From NCBI RefSeq assembly GCF_004799445.1, contig NZ_SSNA01000180.1, positions 1 through 42,724 on the forward strand: DNA of 42,724 bases, written 5' to 3'. The notes beneath the pieces are model-generated. The model worked only from the letters and a program-made list of their open reading frames with translations, was not told the origin of the DNA and ran no database searches. Made by a program: the position numbers and the translations under genes. This DNA is from Bradyrhizobium sp. GTDB taxonomy: Bacteria > Pseudomonadota > Alphaproteobacteria > Rhizobiales > Xanthobacteraceae. Below are positions 31,318 through 40,520 of this stretch, one piece after another (position 1 is the first letter of the stretch; the number at the start of each line of letters is the position of its first letter).

Positions 31318-32547
31318 ATGACAGCCGCGACGAATCGGATACCGCGACGGCTGGCCGTCGCGCTCGCGGTGGCCGCAGTGATTGGCGTGGGCGTGTTTGG
31401 CGTCAGCCGGCTGCTGATTCCGCACGCGAAATCCTTGGAAACCACGGGTCCCGCCAAGGCCGAGCTTCCGCGCTACGTGCCGAGCGCGGCGGAGTGGGCC
31501 AGCCTTACCGTTGAGCCGGTCACCGAGCGGGTGTTTCGGGCCGAACACGCCACCGAAGGCAAGATCGCTGTCAACGAAGACAGCTCGACGCCGATATTCT
31601 CGCCCTTCGCGGGCCGCGTGACCAAGCTTCTGGTAAAACCAAGCGACAAGGTCGAGCGCGGGCAGCCGCTGTTTATCGTCGAGGCCGCCGATACGGTGCA
31701 GGGACTGAACGACTTCGTCGCCGCCCTGAGCGCCTTGAACAGCGCACGCTCCAAGCTCAATCTGGCGCAGATTGTCGAGAAGCGGGCCAACGACCTCTAC
31801 GCCGGCAAGGCGGTCCCGCTCAAGGACTGGCAGCAGTCACAGAACGATTTGAACACGGCGCAGAATGATGTGCGCTCGGCCGAGACGGCGCTGGAAGCCG
31901 CCCACAACCGGCTGCGAATCCTCGGCCGTTCCGAAGAACAGATCTCGTCATTTCAGCAAACCCGGCAAATCAGCGCCGACACCCCGATCTATTCCCCGCT
32001 CGAAGGGACGGTCGTCCAGCGCAAGGTCGGCCCGGGCCAGTTCATCAGCAGCGGCGCAAGCGACCCGGTGTTCGTGATCGGCGATCTCTCGACGGTGTGG
32101 CTGCTGGCCTTTGTACGGGAGACCGAAGCGTCCGGCGTCGCCGTCGGCCAGGAAATCACCTTTTCGCTGCTCGCCATGCCAGGCAGCCAGTTCAAGGCGC
32201 GCATCGACTACGTCGCGGCCGCGATCGATCCGGCGACCCGCCGGCTGCTGGTCCGCGCCACCATCGACAACAAGGACGGCCTGTTCAAGCCCGAGATGTT
32301 CGCCAATGTGACGATCTATTCCGGCGGAGATCACCCCTCGGTCGGGGTGCCCAAGCAGGCGCTGATCTATGAAGGCGACCGCGTCCGCCTGTGGGTCGTT
32401 CACGACGACAAGTCGATCGAGCTTCGCAACATCCAGACCGGCCTGACGAACGGCGATCTGGTGGAGGTCCGAACCAATCTGAAGGCCGGAGAAAAAATCG
32501 TCACCAGGGGCAGCCTGTTCATCGATCGGGCGGCCTCCGGCACCTAA
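31318..32547 (+). CDS. RND efflux periplasmic adaptor (membrane fusion protein)
   Basis: A 409-aa CusB/CzcB-type adaptor. An N-terminal membrane anchor (RLAVALAVAAVIGVGVFGV) leads to a barrel-sandwich domain (SPFAGRVTKLLVKPSDKVER, then IYSPLEGTVVQRKVGPGQFI), a long helical hairpin around residues 125-210 and a beta-barrel domain. It joins the inner-membrane pump to the outer-membrane channel. No N-terminal Met-rich copper site is seen. The ATG at 31318 has only a weak ribosome site. The pump gene starts 37 bp after its stop. Confidence 0.9.
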   Translation: MTAATNRIPRRLAVALAVAAVIGVGVFGVSRLLIPHAKSLETTGPAKAELPRYVPSAAEWASLTVEPVTERVFRAEHATEGKIAVNEDSSTPIFSPFAGRVTKLLVKPSDKVERGQPLFIVEAADTVQGLNDFVAALSALNSARSKLNLAQIVEKRANDLYAGKAVPLKDWQQSQNDLNTAQNDVRSAETALEAAHNRLRILGRSEEQISSFQQTRQISADTPIYSPLEGTVVQRKVGPGQFISSGASDPVFVIGDLSTVWLLAFVRETEASGVAVGQEITFSLLAMPGSQFKARIDYVAAAIDPATRRLLVRATIDNKDGLFKPEMFANVTIYSGGDHPSVGVPKQALIYEGDRVRLWVVHDDKSIELRNIQTGLTNGDLVEVRTNLKAGEKIVTRGSLFIDRAASGT

Positions 32548-32584
32548 TCCGTCTCAACGTATCGCTTAACCAGATCCGGGTCGA

Positions 32585-35500
32585 ATGGACCGTCTTGTCG
32601 CCTTTGCTGTTAGTCGCCGGTTCCTGATGGTAGGGCTGTTCGCAGTCGTTCTCATCGGCGGACTGGTCGCGTTTCAGCAGTTGAACATCGAGGCCTATCC
32701 CGATCCGACGCCTCCGATGGTCGATATCGTCACCCAGAGCCCCGGGCTGTCGGCCGAGGAGATCGAGCGCTACATCACGATTCCGCTGGAGACGCAGGTT
32801 GCCGGCATCAAGAATCTGAAAGTCATTCGCACGATTTCGCTGTACGGCCTGTCCGACGTCAAATTGCAGTTCTCGTTCGACTACACCTACGATCAGGCGC
32901 TGCAGCAGGTTTTGAACCGGCTGTCCCAGCTTGCGCCGTTGTTGAACAATGCCCAGCCGCAGATTTCCCCGCTCAGCCCGATCGGCGAAATCTATCGTTA
33001 TCGCCTCGTCGGTCCGCCCAATTATTCGGTGCTCGATCTCAAGACATTGCAGGACTGGGTCCTGGTGCGGCGATTCAAGGTCGTGCCCGGCGTGATCGAC
33101 GTCACCAGCTGGGGCGGCCGGACCAAGGTCTATGAGCTCCAGGTCGACTTCAACAAGCTGGTGGCGAATGGGCTGACACTGCCGCAGTTGCTGCAGGCCG
33201 TGAGCAATTCGAACGTCAACGTCGGCGGCAACACCGTCAACATCGGTTCGCAGTCCGCGGTGGTGCGCGGCGTCGGCCTGATCCGTTCCATCGATAGTCT
33301 CGCCAATACCATGGTTTCGTCGAACGGAGGAACCGCGGTGCTCGTCAAGGACGTAGCGACCGTTACGGTTGGCGAGCAGCCGCGACTTGGAATCGCCGGC
33401 CAGGACCAGGACGACGACATCGTCCAGGGTATCGTCCTGATGCGGCGCGGAGAGCAAAGCTCGCCGACGATTTCCAGGGTCGAAGAGCTGGTTGCGACCA
33501 TCAACAACTCCACCATTCTCCCGCCCGGGGTCCGGATCGAGCGCATTTACGATCGAAAGGATCTGATCGAGACCACGACGAAGACCGTGCTGGAAAACAT
33601 GGTGCTCGGCATTGTGCTGATCGTCGTTCTGCAGTGGCTGTTCCTCGGCGACCTGCGCAGTGCTGTTATCGTCGGCGCGACGATTCCGTTCGCGCTGTTC
33701 TTCGCGGTCAGCATCCTGGTGCTGCGCGGAGAGTCGGCCAATCTGCTATCGGTCGGCGCGATCGATTTCGGCCTGATCGTCGATGCCACGGTCATCATGG
33801 TGGAAGCGATCTTCCGGCGGCTGGCGCACACCAACCGGATGTCGGAGAGCGAACAGGCCGCGAGTTCCGCCAAGACCATCATGGACATGAAGCAGCACTC
33901 CATTCTTACTGCCGCGGCTGACGTGTCCCGGTCGATCTTCTTCGCCGCCGCGATCATCATCGCGGCGTTCCTGCCGCTGTTCACCTTAAGCGGCGTCGAA
34001 GGCAACATTTTCAGCCCGATGGCGCGTACCTATGCGTACGCGCTGGCGGGCGGATTGCTGGCTACCTTTACGGTCACGCCGGCGCTCTGCGCCATCATCC
34101 TGCCGGCCCATGTCGAGGAGACCGAAACGCTCATCATGCGGTTCCTGCACCGCCTCTATATGCCGGTGCTGGCGCGCTCGCTCGCCAACCGCCGAATCGT
34201 CCTTCTGGGAGGAGTGGCGCTGGTTATCATGACGGTTGTCGCCGTGCGTCTGCTCGGCCTGGAATTTCTGCCGAAACTCGAGGAAGGCAATCTCTGGATC
34301 CGGGCGACACTGCCGCCGACGATCTCGCTTCAGGAGGGCAATTCCTACGTCAACGAGATGCGCAAGGTGATTGCCGCCCGGACGGAAGTTGTTTCGGTGG
34401 TTTCCCAGCACGGCCGGCCCGACGACGGTACCGATGCGGCGGGCTTCTTCAACGCGGAGTTTTTCGCACCCCTCAAGCCGGCGAAGGAATGGCCCGACCG
34501 GGAAGACAAGGATGAACTGACGGCCCAGCTGCTTGCTCAATTGCAGGAGAAATTTCCCGGCGTCGAGTTCAACTTCTCGCAATATCTTCAGGACAACGTC
34601 TCCGAAGCCGTGTCCGGCGTGAAGGGGGAGAACTCCATCAAGCTATACGGCAACGACCTGCAGGCGCTCACCGATACCGCCAACAAGATCAAGTCCGTGC
34701 TGGCGACGGTGCAGGGAATTACCGACCTTGCGGTTTTCACCTCGCTTGGCCAGCCGACGATCCAGATCGACATCGACCGCGCGCGCGCCGCGCGTTACGG
34801 TCTTTCGCCCGGCGATATCAACACCACGATCCGCACCGCGATCGGAGGCGACAGCGCCGGCGACCTCTATGAGCCGGGCAGCGATCGCCATTTCCCGATC
34901 ATCGTCCGACTGGCGCCGGAATACCGCAGGAGCGCCGAGGCCATCCAGAATTTGCGGATCGGCGCGCAGGGCCCGAACGGCATCACTCAGGTTCCGCTCA
35001 GCGAGGTTGCGACGATAAAGCTGGTATCGGGCGCGGCCTACATTTACCGTGAACAGCAGGAGCGCTATCTCCCGATCAAGTTCTCGGTGCGCGAACGCGA
35101 CCTTGGTAGCGCCATCCAGGAAGCGCAGCAGAAGGTCGCCGCTCAGGTGCAACTGCCGGCGGGCTCGCGCGTCGAGTGGGTCGGCGAGTTCGGCAATCTG
35201 CAGGATGCCATCAAGCGGCTGTCGATCGTGGTGCCGATCAGTCTGGCGCTGATTGCGATGTTGATCTGGTTCAATTTCGGGTCCGTTGTAGACACTATTC
35301 TGACCATGAGCGTGATTCCGATGGCGGTCTTCGGCGGCATTCTCGGACTGCTCTTGACCGGCATCCCGTTCAGCGTTTCCGCCGCGATCGGATTCATCGC
35401 ATTGTTTGGCATTTCGGTGATGGACGGAATCATCATCCTGTCCCAGTATAACCAGCTCATCGACGAGGGCATGGAGCGCGGCAGGGCGATCGTGCGCACC

Positions 35501-35743
35501 GGAGAGCTTCAGCTGCGGCCGGTGCTGATGACATGCGTGGTCGCCGGCATCGGATTGCTGCCGGCGGCGGTGTCGTCCGGAATCGGATCGCAGGTACAAA
35601 AGCCGCTTGCGGTCGTGGTGGTGGCGGGCATGATGCTGGCGCCTGCCGTTATCCTCATCACGTTGCCGGCGCTCATTTCAATGTTCTCGCGCCGGAGCCG
35701 GTCGGACCTGGCTTCGGAAGGCCATCTGGCACCCGCGGAATGA
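32585..35743 (+). CDS. Heavy-metal-type RND efflux pump (CzcA/CusA family)
   Basis: A 1052-aa inner-membrane pump of normal HME-RND length with 12 membrane spans and two large periplasmic loops. The membrane-4 motif DFGLIVDATVIMVEA has D394, D400 and E407 with the same 6- and 7-residue spacing as the proton-relay D402, D408 and E415 of CzcA, so it resembles the divalent-cation CzcA group more than CusA. Other family motifs: NIEAYPDPTPPMVDIVTQ and GISVMDGIIILSQYNQ. It stands between adaptor and TolC genes. Metal specificity cannot be set from sequence; organic substrates are also possible for some relatives. Confidence 0.93.
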   Translation: MDRLVAFAVSRRFLMVGLFAVVLIGGLVAFQQLNIEAYPDPTPPMVDIVTQSPGLSAEEIERYITIPLETQVAGIKNLKVIRTISLYGLSDVKLQFSFDYTYDQALQQVLNRLSQLAPLLNNAQPQISPLSPIGEIYRYRLVGPPNYSVLDLKTLQDWVLVRRFKVVPGVIDVTSWGGRTKVYELQVDFNKLVANGLTLPQLLQAVSNSNVNVGGNTVNIGSQSAVVRGVGLIRSIDSLANTMVSSNGGTAVLVKDVATVTVGEQPRLGIAGQDQDDDIVQGIVLMRRGEQSSPTISRVEELVATINNSTILPPGVRIERIYDRKDLIETTTKTVLENMVLGIVLIVVLQWLFLGDLRSAVIVGATIPFALFFAVSILVLRGESANLLSVGAIDFGLIVDATVIMVEAIFRRLAHTNRMSESEQAASSAKTIMDMKQHSILTAAADVSRSIFFAAAIIIAAFLPLFTLSGVEGNIFSPMARTYAYALAGGLLATFTVTPALCAIILPAHVEETETLIMRFLHRLYMPVLARSLANRRIVLLGGVALVIMTVVAVRLLGLEFLPKLEEGNLWIRATLPPTISLQEGNSYVNEMRKVIAARTEVVSVVSQHGRPDDGTDAAGFFNAEFFAPLKPAKEWPDREDKDELTAQLLAQLQEKFPGVEFNFSQYLQDNVSEAVSGVKGENSIKLYGNDLQALTDTANKIKSVLATVQGITDLAVFTSLGQPTIQIDIDRARAARYGLSPGDINTTIRTAIGGDSAGDLYEPGSDRHFPIIVRLAPEYRRSAEAIQNLRIGAQGPNGITQVPLSEVATIKLVSGAAYIYREQQERYLPIKFSVRERDLGSAIQEAQQKVAAQVQLPAGSRVEWVGEFGNLQDAIKRLSIVVPISLALIAMLIWFNFGSVVDTILTMSVIPMAVFGGILGLLLTGIPFSVSAAIGFIALFGISVMDGIIILSQYNQLIDEGMERGRAIVRTGELQLRPVLMTCVVAGIGLLPAAVSSGIGSQVQKPLAVVVVAGMMLAPAVILITLPALISMFSRRSRSDLASEGHLAPAE

Positions 35744-35770
35744 CGGGCATCGTAACGGTCGAGGTAAGTG

Positions 35771-37198
35771 GTGAGTGACGTCGCTATCAGATGCGCTCCG
35801 GATTCCCGAAGAAAGGGATTCCACTTCGCTTGGCCGATGCTGTGCGTTGTCGCGGTCGCCAATCTGGTGATGATCGATCTGTCCGCGGCCGAAACCCTTC
35901 AGGAAGCGCTCGTGAAGGCCTATCAGGTCAATCCGCAACTCAACGCGGAGCGGGCGCGGCAACGCGGCACTGACGAAAATGTTCCGCAGGCGCTCGCGGG
36001 CTATCGGCCGCAGATTGTCGCGAGCCTGAGTGCTGGGCTGCAGGCGGTTCGCAACCTGTTGCCCGACAATACCGTCCAGGGCGCGACGCTGCGTCCGTGG
36101 ACCATCGGCGTGACGGTCAACCAGATCCTGTACAACGGCAACAAGACCGCAAACAGCGTTCGTGTCGCGGAGTTTCAGGTCAAATCCGGGCGGGAGGCGC
36201 TCCGCAATGTCGGCCAGGGCGTCCTGCTGGATGCCGTGACCGCCTACATGAACGTGCTCGCCAATCAGGCGCTGGTGGAGGCGCAGCGCGCCAACGTTGC
36301 GGTGCTGCGTGAAATACAGACCACCACCAAAAGGCGTCTGGATGCCGGTGACGTTACACCGACCGATACGGCGCAGGCCGAGGCGCGGCTGAGTCGGGGA
36401 TTGGCCGATCTCAACGCGGCGGAAGTCGTGCTCGCCATCAGCAAGGCAACCTATGCCGAGGTTATTGGCCAGCCTCCGTCGCAATTGGTACCGGCCTCGA
36501 CGGTCGATGGCTTCTCACCGAATGCGTTGGCCGCGGCAAGGGAGGCGTCCAGCCACGAGCATCCGGCAATTCTTGGCGCCACTTTCGATGTTGACGTCGC
36601 TCAAACCACCATCAAGGTCGCGGAGAGCAGCCTGCTGCCGACCGTGTCGGTGCAGGCGAGCGCCAGCCGGGCCGTTCAGTCGGATTCGACGCTCTCCACC
36701 ACCAACACCGACCAGGCTTCGGTGATCGGCCAGCTCAACGTACCGATTTACGACGGCGGCACCGCGGCTTCGCAAACCCGGCAGGCAAAGGAGTTGACGT
36801 CGCAGAGCCGCTTGGTGCTCGAACAGGTCAGAAACCAGACGCGAACCGCGGTCGTCAGCGCATGGGTGAGCAATGAAGGAACCAAGGTGGCGCTCACGGC
36901 GGCAGAGTCCGAGGTGCGCGCAGCCGGCATCGCGCTCCAGGGCGTCCGGCGCGAGGCGTCCGGAGGACAACGCACCACGATCGACGTTCTCAACGCCCAG
37001 CAGGATCTGACCAACGCGCGCACAAGGTTGATTCAAAGCCAGCGTGACCGCGTGATCGCGTCCTACACGCTGCTGAGCGCCGTCGGACGCCTCGACGTGC
37101 AGGTCCTGAAGCTGGAGACGCCGGACTATTTGCCTGAAGTTCATTATCATCAGGTGCGGGATGCCTGGCACGGGGTTCGTACGCCCTCCGGTCAATAG
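35771..37198 (+). CDS. TolC-family outer-membrane efflux channel
   Basis: A 475-aa TolC-like protein. The signal segment FAWPMLCVVAVANLVMIDLS ends at AAE; the mature start TLQEALVKAYQVNPQLNAER is the classic TolC helix, and the second repeat is seen at PDNTVQGATLRPWTIGVTVN and later SQTRQAKELTSQSRLVLEQV. The GTG at 35771 is chosen because GAGG is at good distance; GTG 35768 is equally in frame. It follows the pump gene by 27 bp and completes a tripartite system. Confidence 0.9.
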   Translation: MSDVAIRCAPDSRRKGFHFAWPMLCVVAVANLVMIDLSAAETLQEALVKAYQVNPQLNAERARQRGTDENVPQALAGYRPQIVASLSAGLQAVRNLLPDNTVQGATLRPWTIGVTVNQILYNGNKTANSVRVAEFQVKSGREALRNVGQGVLLDAVTAYMNVLANQALVEAQRANVAVLREIQTTTKRRLDAGDVTPTDTAQAEARLSRGLADLNAAEVVLAISKATYAEVIGQPPSQLVPASTVDGFSPNALAAAREASSHEHPAILGATFDVDVAQTTIKVAESSLLPTVSVQASASRAVQSDSTLSTTNTDQASVIGQLNVPIYDGGTAASQTRQAKELTSQSRLVLEQVRNQTRTAVVSAWVSNEGTKVALTAAESEVRAAGIALQGVRREASGGQRTTIDVLNAQQDLTNARTRLIQSQRDRVIASYTLLSAVGRLDVQVLKLETPDYLPEVHYHQVRDAWHGVRTPSGQ

Positions 37199-37350
37199 AC
37201 TCATGGGCGGTTGCACGTCTGATTCGACCAAGGCCGGACAAGGGCCAGACAAGGAATGATCTCGATCAATGTCGAATGACATGTTTGAGTATCTGCTACT
37301 TGAGAAAGTACGCCGCCGATCAAATTATCCTCGCCTGATCCGGGAAAACC

Positions 37351-38112
37351 ATGTCCGAGCACATTATTGTAACTGACGAAGATTCCACGCGAACGATCAC
37401 CATGCGGCGTCCGGAAAAGAAGAACACGCTGACGCAGGAAATGTATCTTGCGATGAGCGATGCGATCGACACCACGCAATCAAATTCCGCGATCCGCTGT
37501 CTCGTCTTGACCGGGAGCTCGGGTGTTTTCACCGCCGGCAACGATATTTCGGACTTTCTGCAAGCCGCGACGTCCAAGGACGACGGGGCGCGGCCGAGAA
37601 ACGCCGTCATCTTCCTGCAGTCGCTCGTCAACAACAGGAAGCCGATTGTTGCCGCGGTCGACGGCATCGCTATCGGCATCGGCACTACCATGGTGTTGCA
37701 TTGCGATTATGTCGTCGCCAGCACGACAACGACCTTTCAATCTCCTTTCATTCAGTACGGCCTCGTACCGGAGGGCGCCTCCAGCCTGCTGCTGCCGCGA
37801 ATGGTGGGCCACCAGCTCGCATTCTCCATGCTGGTGATGGGTCGGCCCACTAGCGCTCAAGACGCCCGTGCGGCCGGCTTCGTTAACACCATCGTTCCGC
37901 CGGGGCATGCCATCGTCGAGGCTCGAAAAGTGGCGCGCGAGATTTGCGCGCTGCCGGCGGACGCGGTCGCGATCTCTCGCAACCTGTTGAAGCTGCCGAC
38001 CGAGGATCTCGTCCGGAGAATGGGTCAAGAGGATCATTTCTTCGGAGAGCGGATGCGGTCGCCGGAAGCCATCGCCGCGTTCCAGAACTTCTTTTTGCGG
38101 AAGAAAAAGTAG
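37351..38112 (+). CDS. Crotonase-family protein, probable delta3-delta2-enoyl-CoA isomerase
   Basis: A 253-aa crotonase fold protein. The two glutamates of enoyl-CoA hydratase (E144, E164 in the rat enzyme) are Thr113 and Phe133 here, so hydratase activity is unlikely. A Glu141 in GLVPEGASSLLLPRM sits where isomerases of the ECI2/PECI type place their single catalytic Glu. The oxyanion region (TAGNDISDFL, VDGIAIGIGTTMVLHCDYV) is intact. A possible FixK/FNR-like half-match (ATGA-N6-TCAA at 37256-37269) lies upstream but has one mismatch. No other fatty-acid genes are adjacent. Confidence 0.87.
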   Translation: MSEHIIVTDEDSTRTITMRRPEKKNTLTQEMYLAMSDAIDTTQSNSAIRCLVLTGSSGVFTAGNDISDFLQAATSKDDGARPRNAVIFLQSLVNNRKPIVAAVDGIAIGIGTTMVLHCDYVVASTTTTFQSPFIQYGLVPEGASSLLLPRMVGHQLAFSMLVMGRPTSAQDARAAGFVNTIVPPGHAIVEARKVAREICALPADAVAISRNLLKLPTEDLVRRMGQEDHFFGERMRSPEAIAAFQNFFLRKKK

Positions 38113-38163
38113 CCGGGATCGTCGCAAGCATCCACGCCCGAAAAATCGAAGTGAGGAAGGCAC

Positions 38164-38496
38164 TTACCAGACGACGAAAGCGCAGAGCACCGCCAGCGGC
38201 ACAACCGCAACGCCGAGATACATCCAGGTCCGGTACGCCCCGGCGTCCTTGGGCAGGATGAAAAGATTGACGACAAACCACGTGCAAACGCCGAGACCCA
38301 ACAGCACGCGGATGAGATCGCCTGGTGTTTCGTGCACCGACCGGAGGTGTTCAAGCTGGGGGCTGGCCACGCGTGCGGTCACCACGATCAGCACAAGCAA
38401 AAACAGCGTGCGGAAAGCGACGCCTCCAACCCAGATAAGCATCGGTGGTTTGGGATCGGATTTCGCCGTATCAGCTTGATTTTCTTTCAGATTCAT
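38164..38496 (-). CDS. Small membrane protein, 110 aa
   Basis: A 110-aa protein with three or four membrane spans (WVGGVAFRTLFLLVLIVVTA, LIRVLLGLGVCTWFVVNLFI, TWMYLGVAVVPLAVLCAFVV) and a short charged N terminus (MNLKENQADTAKSDPK). No ribosome site is obvious. It converges with the isomerase gene with 51 bp between the stops. The family is not recognised. Confidence 0.65.
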   Translation of the reverse strand: MNLKENQADTAKSDPKPPMLIWVGGVAFRTLFLLVLIVVTARVASPQLEHLRSVHETPGDLIRVLLGLGVCTWFVVNLFILPKDAGAYRTWMYLGVAVVPLAVLCAFVVW

Positions 38497-38748
38497 ATTG
38501 GCGCGTATCGCCCATTCCAGCGGCAGCCTGCCTAAAAGGATATCTTTCGTAACGGTACCGCAGCAAGAGGCTATTTTATTTATATGGGGAGAACGAAACG
38601 ACAGCCATGCTTACGCTTTGTCGGGCGGTGTTCCCGCGGAAGGTCCGGAGGACAGCTCCTCGGTTCGTGACCCCCGCCGGTCGAGGAAAGGGCTGTCCCC
38701 CTGCAAACTCTGGGGTTCAATGGTGTGTCGAGAACTGGAGAAAGGCGC

Positions 38749-39006
38749 ATGAGCGGCAGAACGAAGGCGATCAAAATACCCATCGTCGCTGCGGCGATCA
38801 TTTCGTTGGCCACCCTTCCCGCGTACGCGCAAGGCATGGGCAGGAAGGGCGGCAGCCATGCACCTCCCGGCGAAGCCCGCCCCAAGATCGATGAGAAAGC
38901 CTACAAAGCCGCGCTGGATCGAATTCCAACGCCCAAGCAGGGATACGATCCCTGGGGTCAGGCACGCCAGTCCGACCCTGCGAAAACACCGAATAAGCCA
39001 AACTAG
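38749..39006 (+). CDS. Small secreted protein, 85 aa
   Basis: An 85-aa protein: signal peptide (KAIKIPIVAAAIISLATLPA, cleaved at AYA), a Gly/Lys-rich linker and a short mature part with AYKAALDRIPTPKQGYDPWG. GGAGAAAGG precedes the ATG at 38749; the longer frame at 38725 lacks a site. The mature motif (KAYKAALDRIPxPKxxYDPW) is typical of small hypothetical proteins in bradyrhizobia. Function unknown. Confidence 0.7.
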   Translation: MSGRTKAIKIPIVAAAIISLATLPAYAQGMGRKGGSHAPPGEARPKIDEKAYKAALDRIPTPKQGYDPWGQARQSDPAKTPNKPN

Positions 39007-39309
39007 CATCGACCGTCGTGGTTCGACTGTTTTGTCGAGCCAAGCTCCGCACGGAGAGTCTCATGCGGCGTTGCGGTAAAGACGCGCGTTGGATTCGTTT
39101 ACCAATCCGTATTGCCCGCTTTTGAGTAACGCGCATCTTTGCTGATAGTTTATGCATTTGCTTACTGTTTGTTGCGCTTACCCAAGCTTAGGATCATCAT
39201 TATCGCTGGAGACAACAAGACGTCGACAAGGCGTTAAGCAGAGGTCATTTGACCTAGGAAACGTTCAGTCCGGTTCGTTTGGGTTGTCTCAAACCAAATG
39301 GAGGCTGCA
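39007..39309 (+). other. Intergenic region with hairpin and palindrome
   Basis: About 300 bp without a supported gene. A hairpin GGTTCGAC-TGTTTT-GTCGAGCC (39020-39041, one G-T pair) follows the preceding stop and may terminate it. A perfect palindrome AGGTCATTTGACCT (39242-39255) lies 55 nt before the next ATG and could be an operator. Confidence 0.5.
39242..39255. promoter_or_regulatory. AGGTCA-TT-TGACCT palindrome, possible operator
   Basis: A perfect 6+2+6 inverted repeat upstream of the 70-aa secreted-protein gene. Size and symmetry suit a dimeric repressor or activator site. No regulator is assigned. Confidence 0.35.
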
Positions 39310-39522
39310 ATGTATAAATCCCTAGCTGCCATCGCCGGAGCCCTCGCCATTCTCTGCGGAGCGCTCCTGGCATCCAACAGTGCCCAGGCGGGAGCTTCCG
39401 CCAGCGCGCCGTCGAAATACACCCGGGCGAATCAGCTGGCTGCCAATCAAGGGCAGACCACCAAGCGAAACGATTTCGGGATCACCGAATACTCGTCGTC
39501 GTCGGCACGAAACCGTCACTGA
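39310..39522 (+). CDS. Small secreted protein, 70 aa
   Basis: A 70-aa protein: signal peptide MYKSLAAIAGALAILCGALL with a probable cut at AQA, then a Ser/Asn-rich mature part ending in DFGITEYSSSSARNRH. ATG 39310 is chosen because GGAGG is 7 nt upstream; the in-frame ATG at 39298 contains that ribosome site. No recognised family. Confidence 0.65.
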   Translation: MYKSLAAIAGALAILCGALLASNSAQAGASASAPSKYTRANQLAANQGQTTKRNDFGITEYSSSSARNRH

Positions 39523-39632
39523 CGCCGGCGATTTGACCGCTGAGCCCGCGAGCCACCAGGTGTGATGGCTCGGGATTGTCTTGTCGTGCGCTATCTCCAG
39601 CAAATCCGGTTCTCTCTTCTCCGGATCATGTG

Positions 39633-40520
39633 CTAGTCGCTTTCGACGGACCGGTGCCGCGCGTCCGCATGGCGCGGCAAATTGGTGTCGCGCACCCATG
39701 CGCGCGCCGTCGACAATACCTCGGGCAGCAGCGCATTGACCTCGTCCTTGGTCATGCCGGGGCGAATACGCGGGTCATACAGAATATTGAGAAGGTACTG
39801 GTCGTAGATATCGAAGAACCCCATCTGGACCTCGTCGTTGAACATGGTCCAGGGCACCGTGCGGTCGTCGTTGATGGCGCCGAGCGCCTGCAGCAGCTCC
39901 TCGTAGGCGCAGTCGTAGAAGGTGAAATCGCCGGCGTCGACCGGCAGGATCACCTCCGCGCGGCGGATGCGATAGCGCTCATCCTTGCCGATACCGGACA
40001 GACATTGTGGGCTGAGCGATTGTTGAATCCGCTTCGCCTTGTCGTTGCCGTACAGCGCGCGGATGGTCCGATCCAGATTGCGGTCGGCGACAAGCCGGAC
40101 CACGAAATTGGCCGCCCGGCGGTCATTGGTGATCGCGACATCGAGATGGTTCACATGCGCGCGAATATCGTCAACGATCGCGGCGATCTCCGGACGCCGG
40201 TCGGGCGTCCCGCGGCTTTCCACGAAGATCCTGACCGGCTCGTCGAATTTTCGCACGCGTTCGGCCGGCGCGTCGAGTTGTAGTTCGGCGCCGAATGCGA
40301 TCTTGAAAAAGCCGTCCCTGATTTCGTCGTTGGTGAAGTCGGTCCGCTCGGAGGCGCGCCGGCTGCTGATGTCGGGGTTTTCCGCATGGGCCGCGCCGCA
40401 GCCGATTCCGGCAAGCCCGATCGCGGCGAAGGCCGCCAGCGTCAGTTTGCGAGTGAGGCTCGCCTTCGCCGTGGTCGCCCTGAATGAAGCGGGCAGGGCA
40501 TTCGCGAACTTGACCAGCAT
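39633..40520 (-). CDS. DUF2927-type exported protein
   Basis: A 295-aa protein with a long basic N terminus, a signal-type hydrophobic segment (LTLAAFAAIGLAGIGCGAAH) and a mature domain containing FTNDEIRDGFFKIAFGAELQ, VRKFDEPVRIFVESRG and a C-terminal WTMFNDEVQMGFFDIYDQYL then LYDPRIRPGMTKDEV. These match my memory of DUF2927 proteins, which are exported and uncharacterised. The domain resembles a metal-dependent protease in outline but no HExxH is present. Assignment to the family is moderate to good. Confidence 0.75.
   Translation of the reverse strand: MLVKFANALPASFRATTAKASLTRKLTLAAFAAIGLAGIGCGAAHAENPDISSRRASERTDFTNDEIRDGFFKIAFGAELQLDAPAERVRKFDEPVRIFVESRGTPDRRPEIAAIVDDIRAHVNHLDVAITNDRRAANFVVRLVADRNLDRTIRALYGNDKAKRIQQSLSPQCLSGIGKDERYRIRRAEVILPVDAGDFTFYDCAYEELLQALGAINDDRTVPWTMFNDEVQMGFFDIYDQYLLNILYDPRIRPGMTKDEVNALLPEVLSTARAWVRDTNLPRHADARHRSVESD

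Noticed and set aside
31155..31514. 119-codon frame covering the duplicated fragment and the start of the adaptor gene.
   Set aside because: Only the first 32 codons match the paralogue. The rest is an out-of-frame shadow of the adaptor gene.
37256..37269. FixK/FNR-like box ATGA-N6-TCAA upstream of the isomerase gene.
   Set aside because: One mismatch to the TTGA-N6-TCAA consensus and no supporting context; the short pattern is expected by chance in a window of this size.
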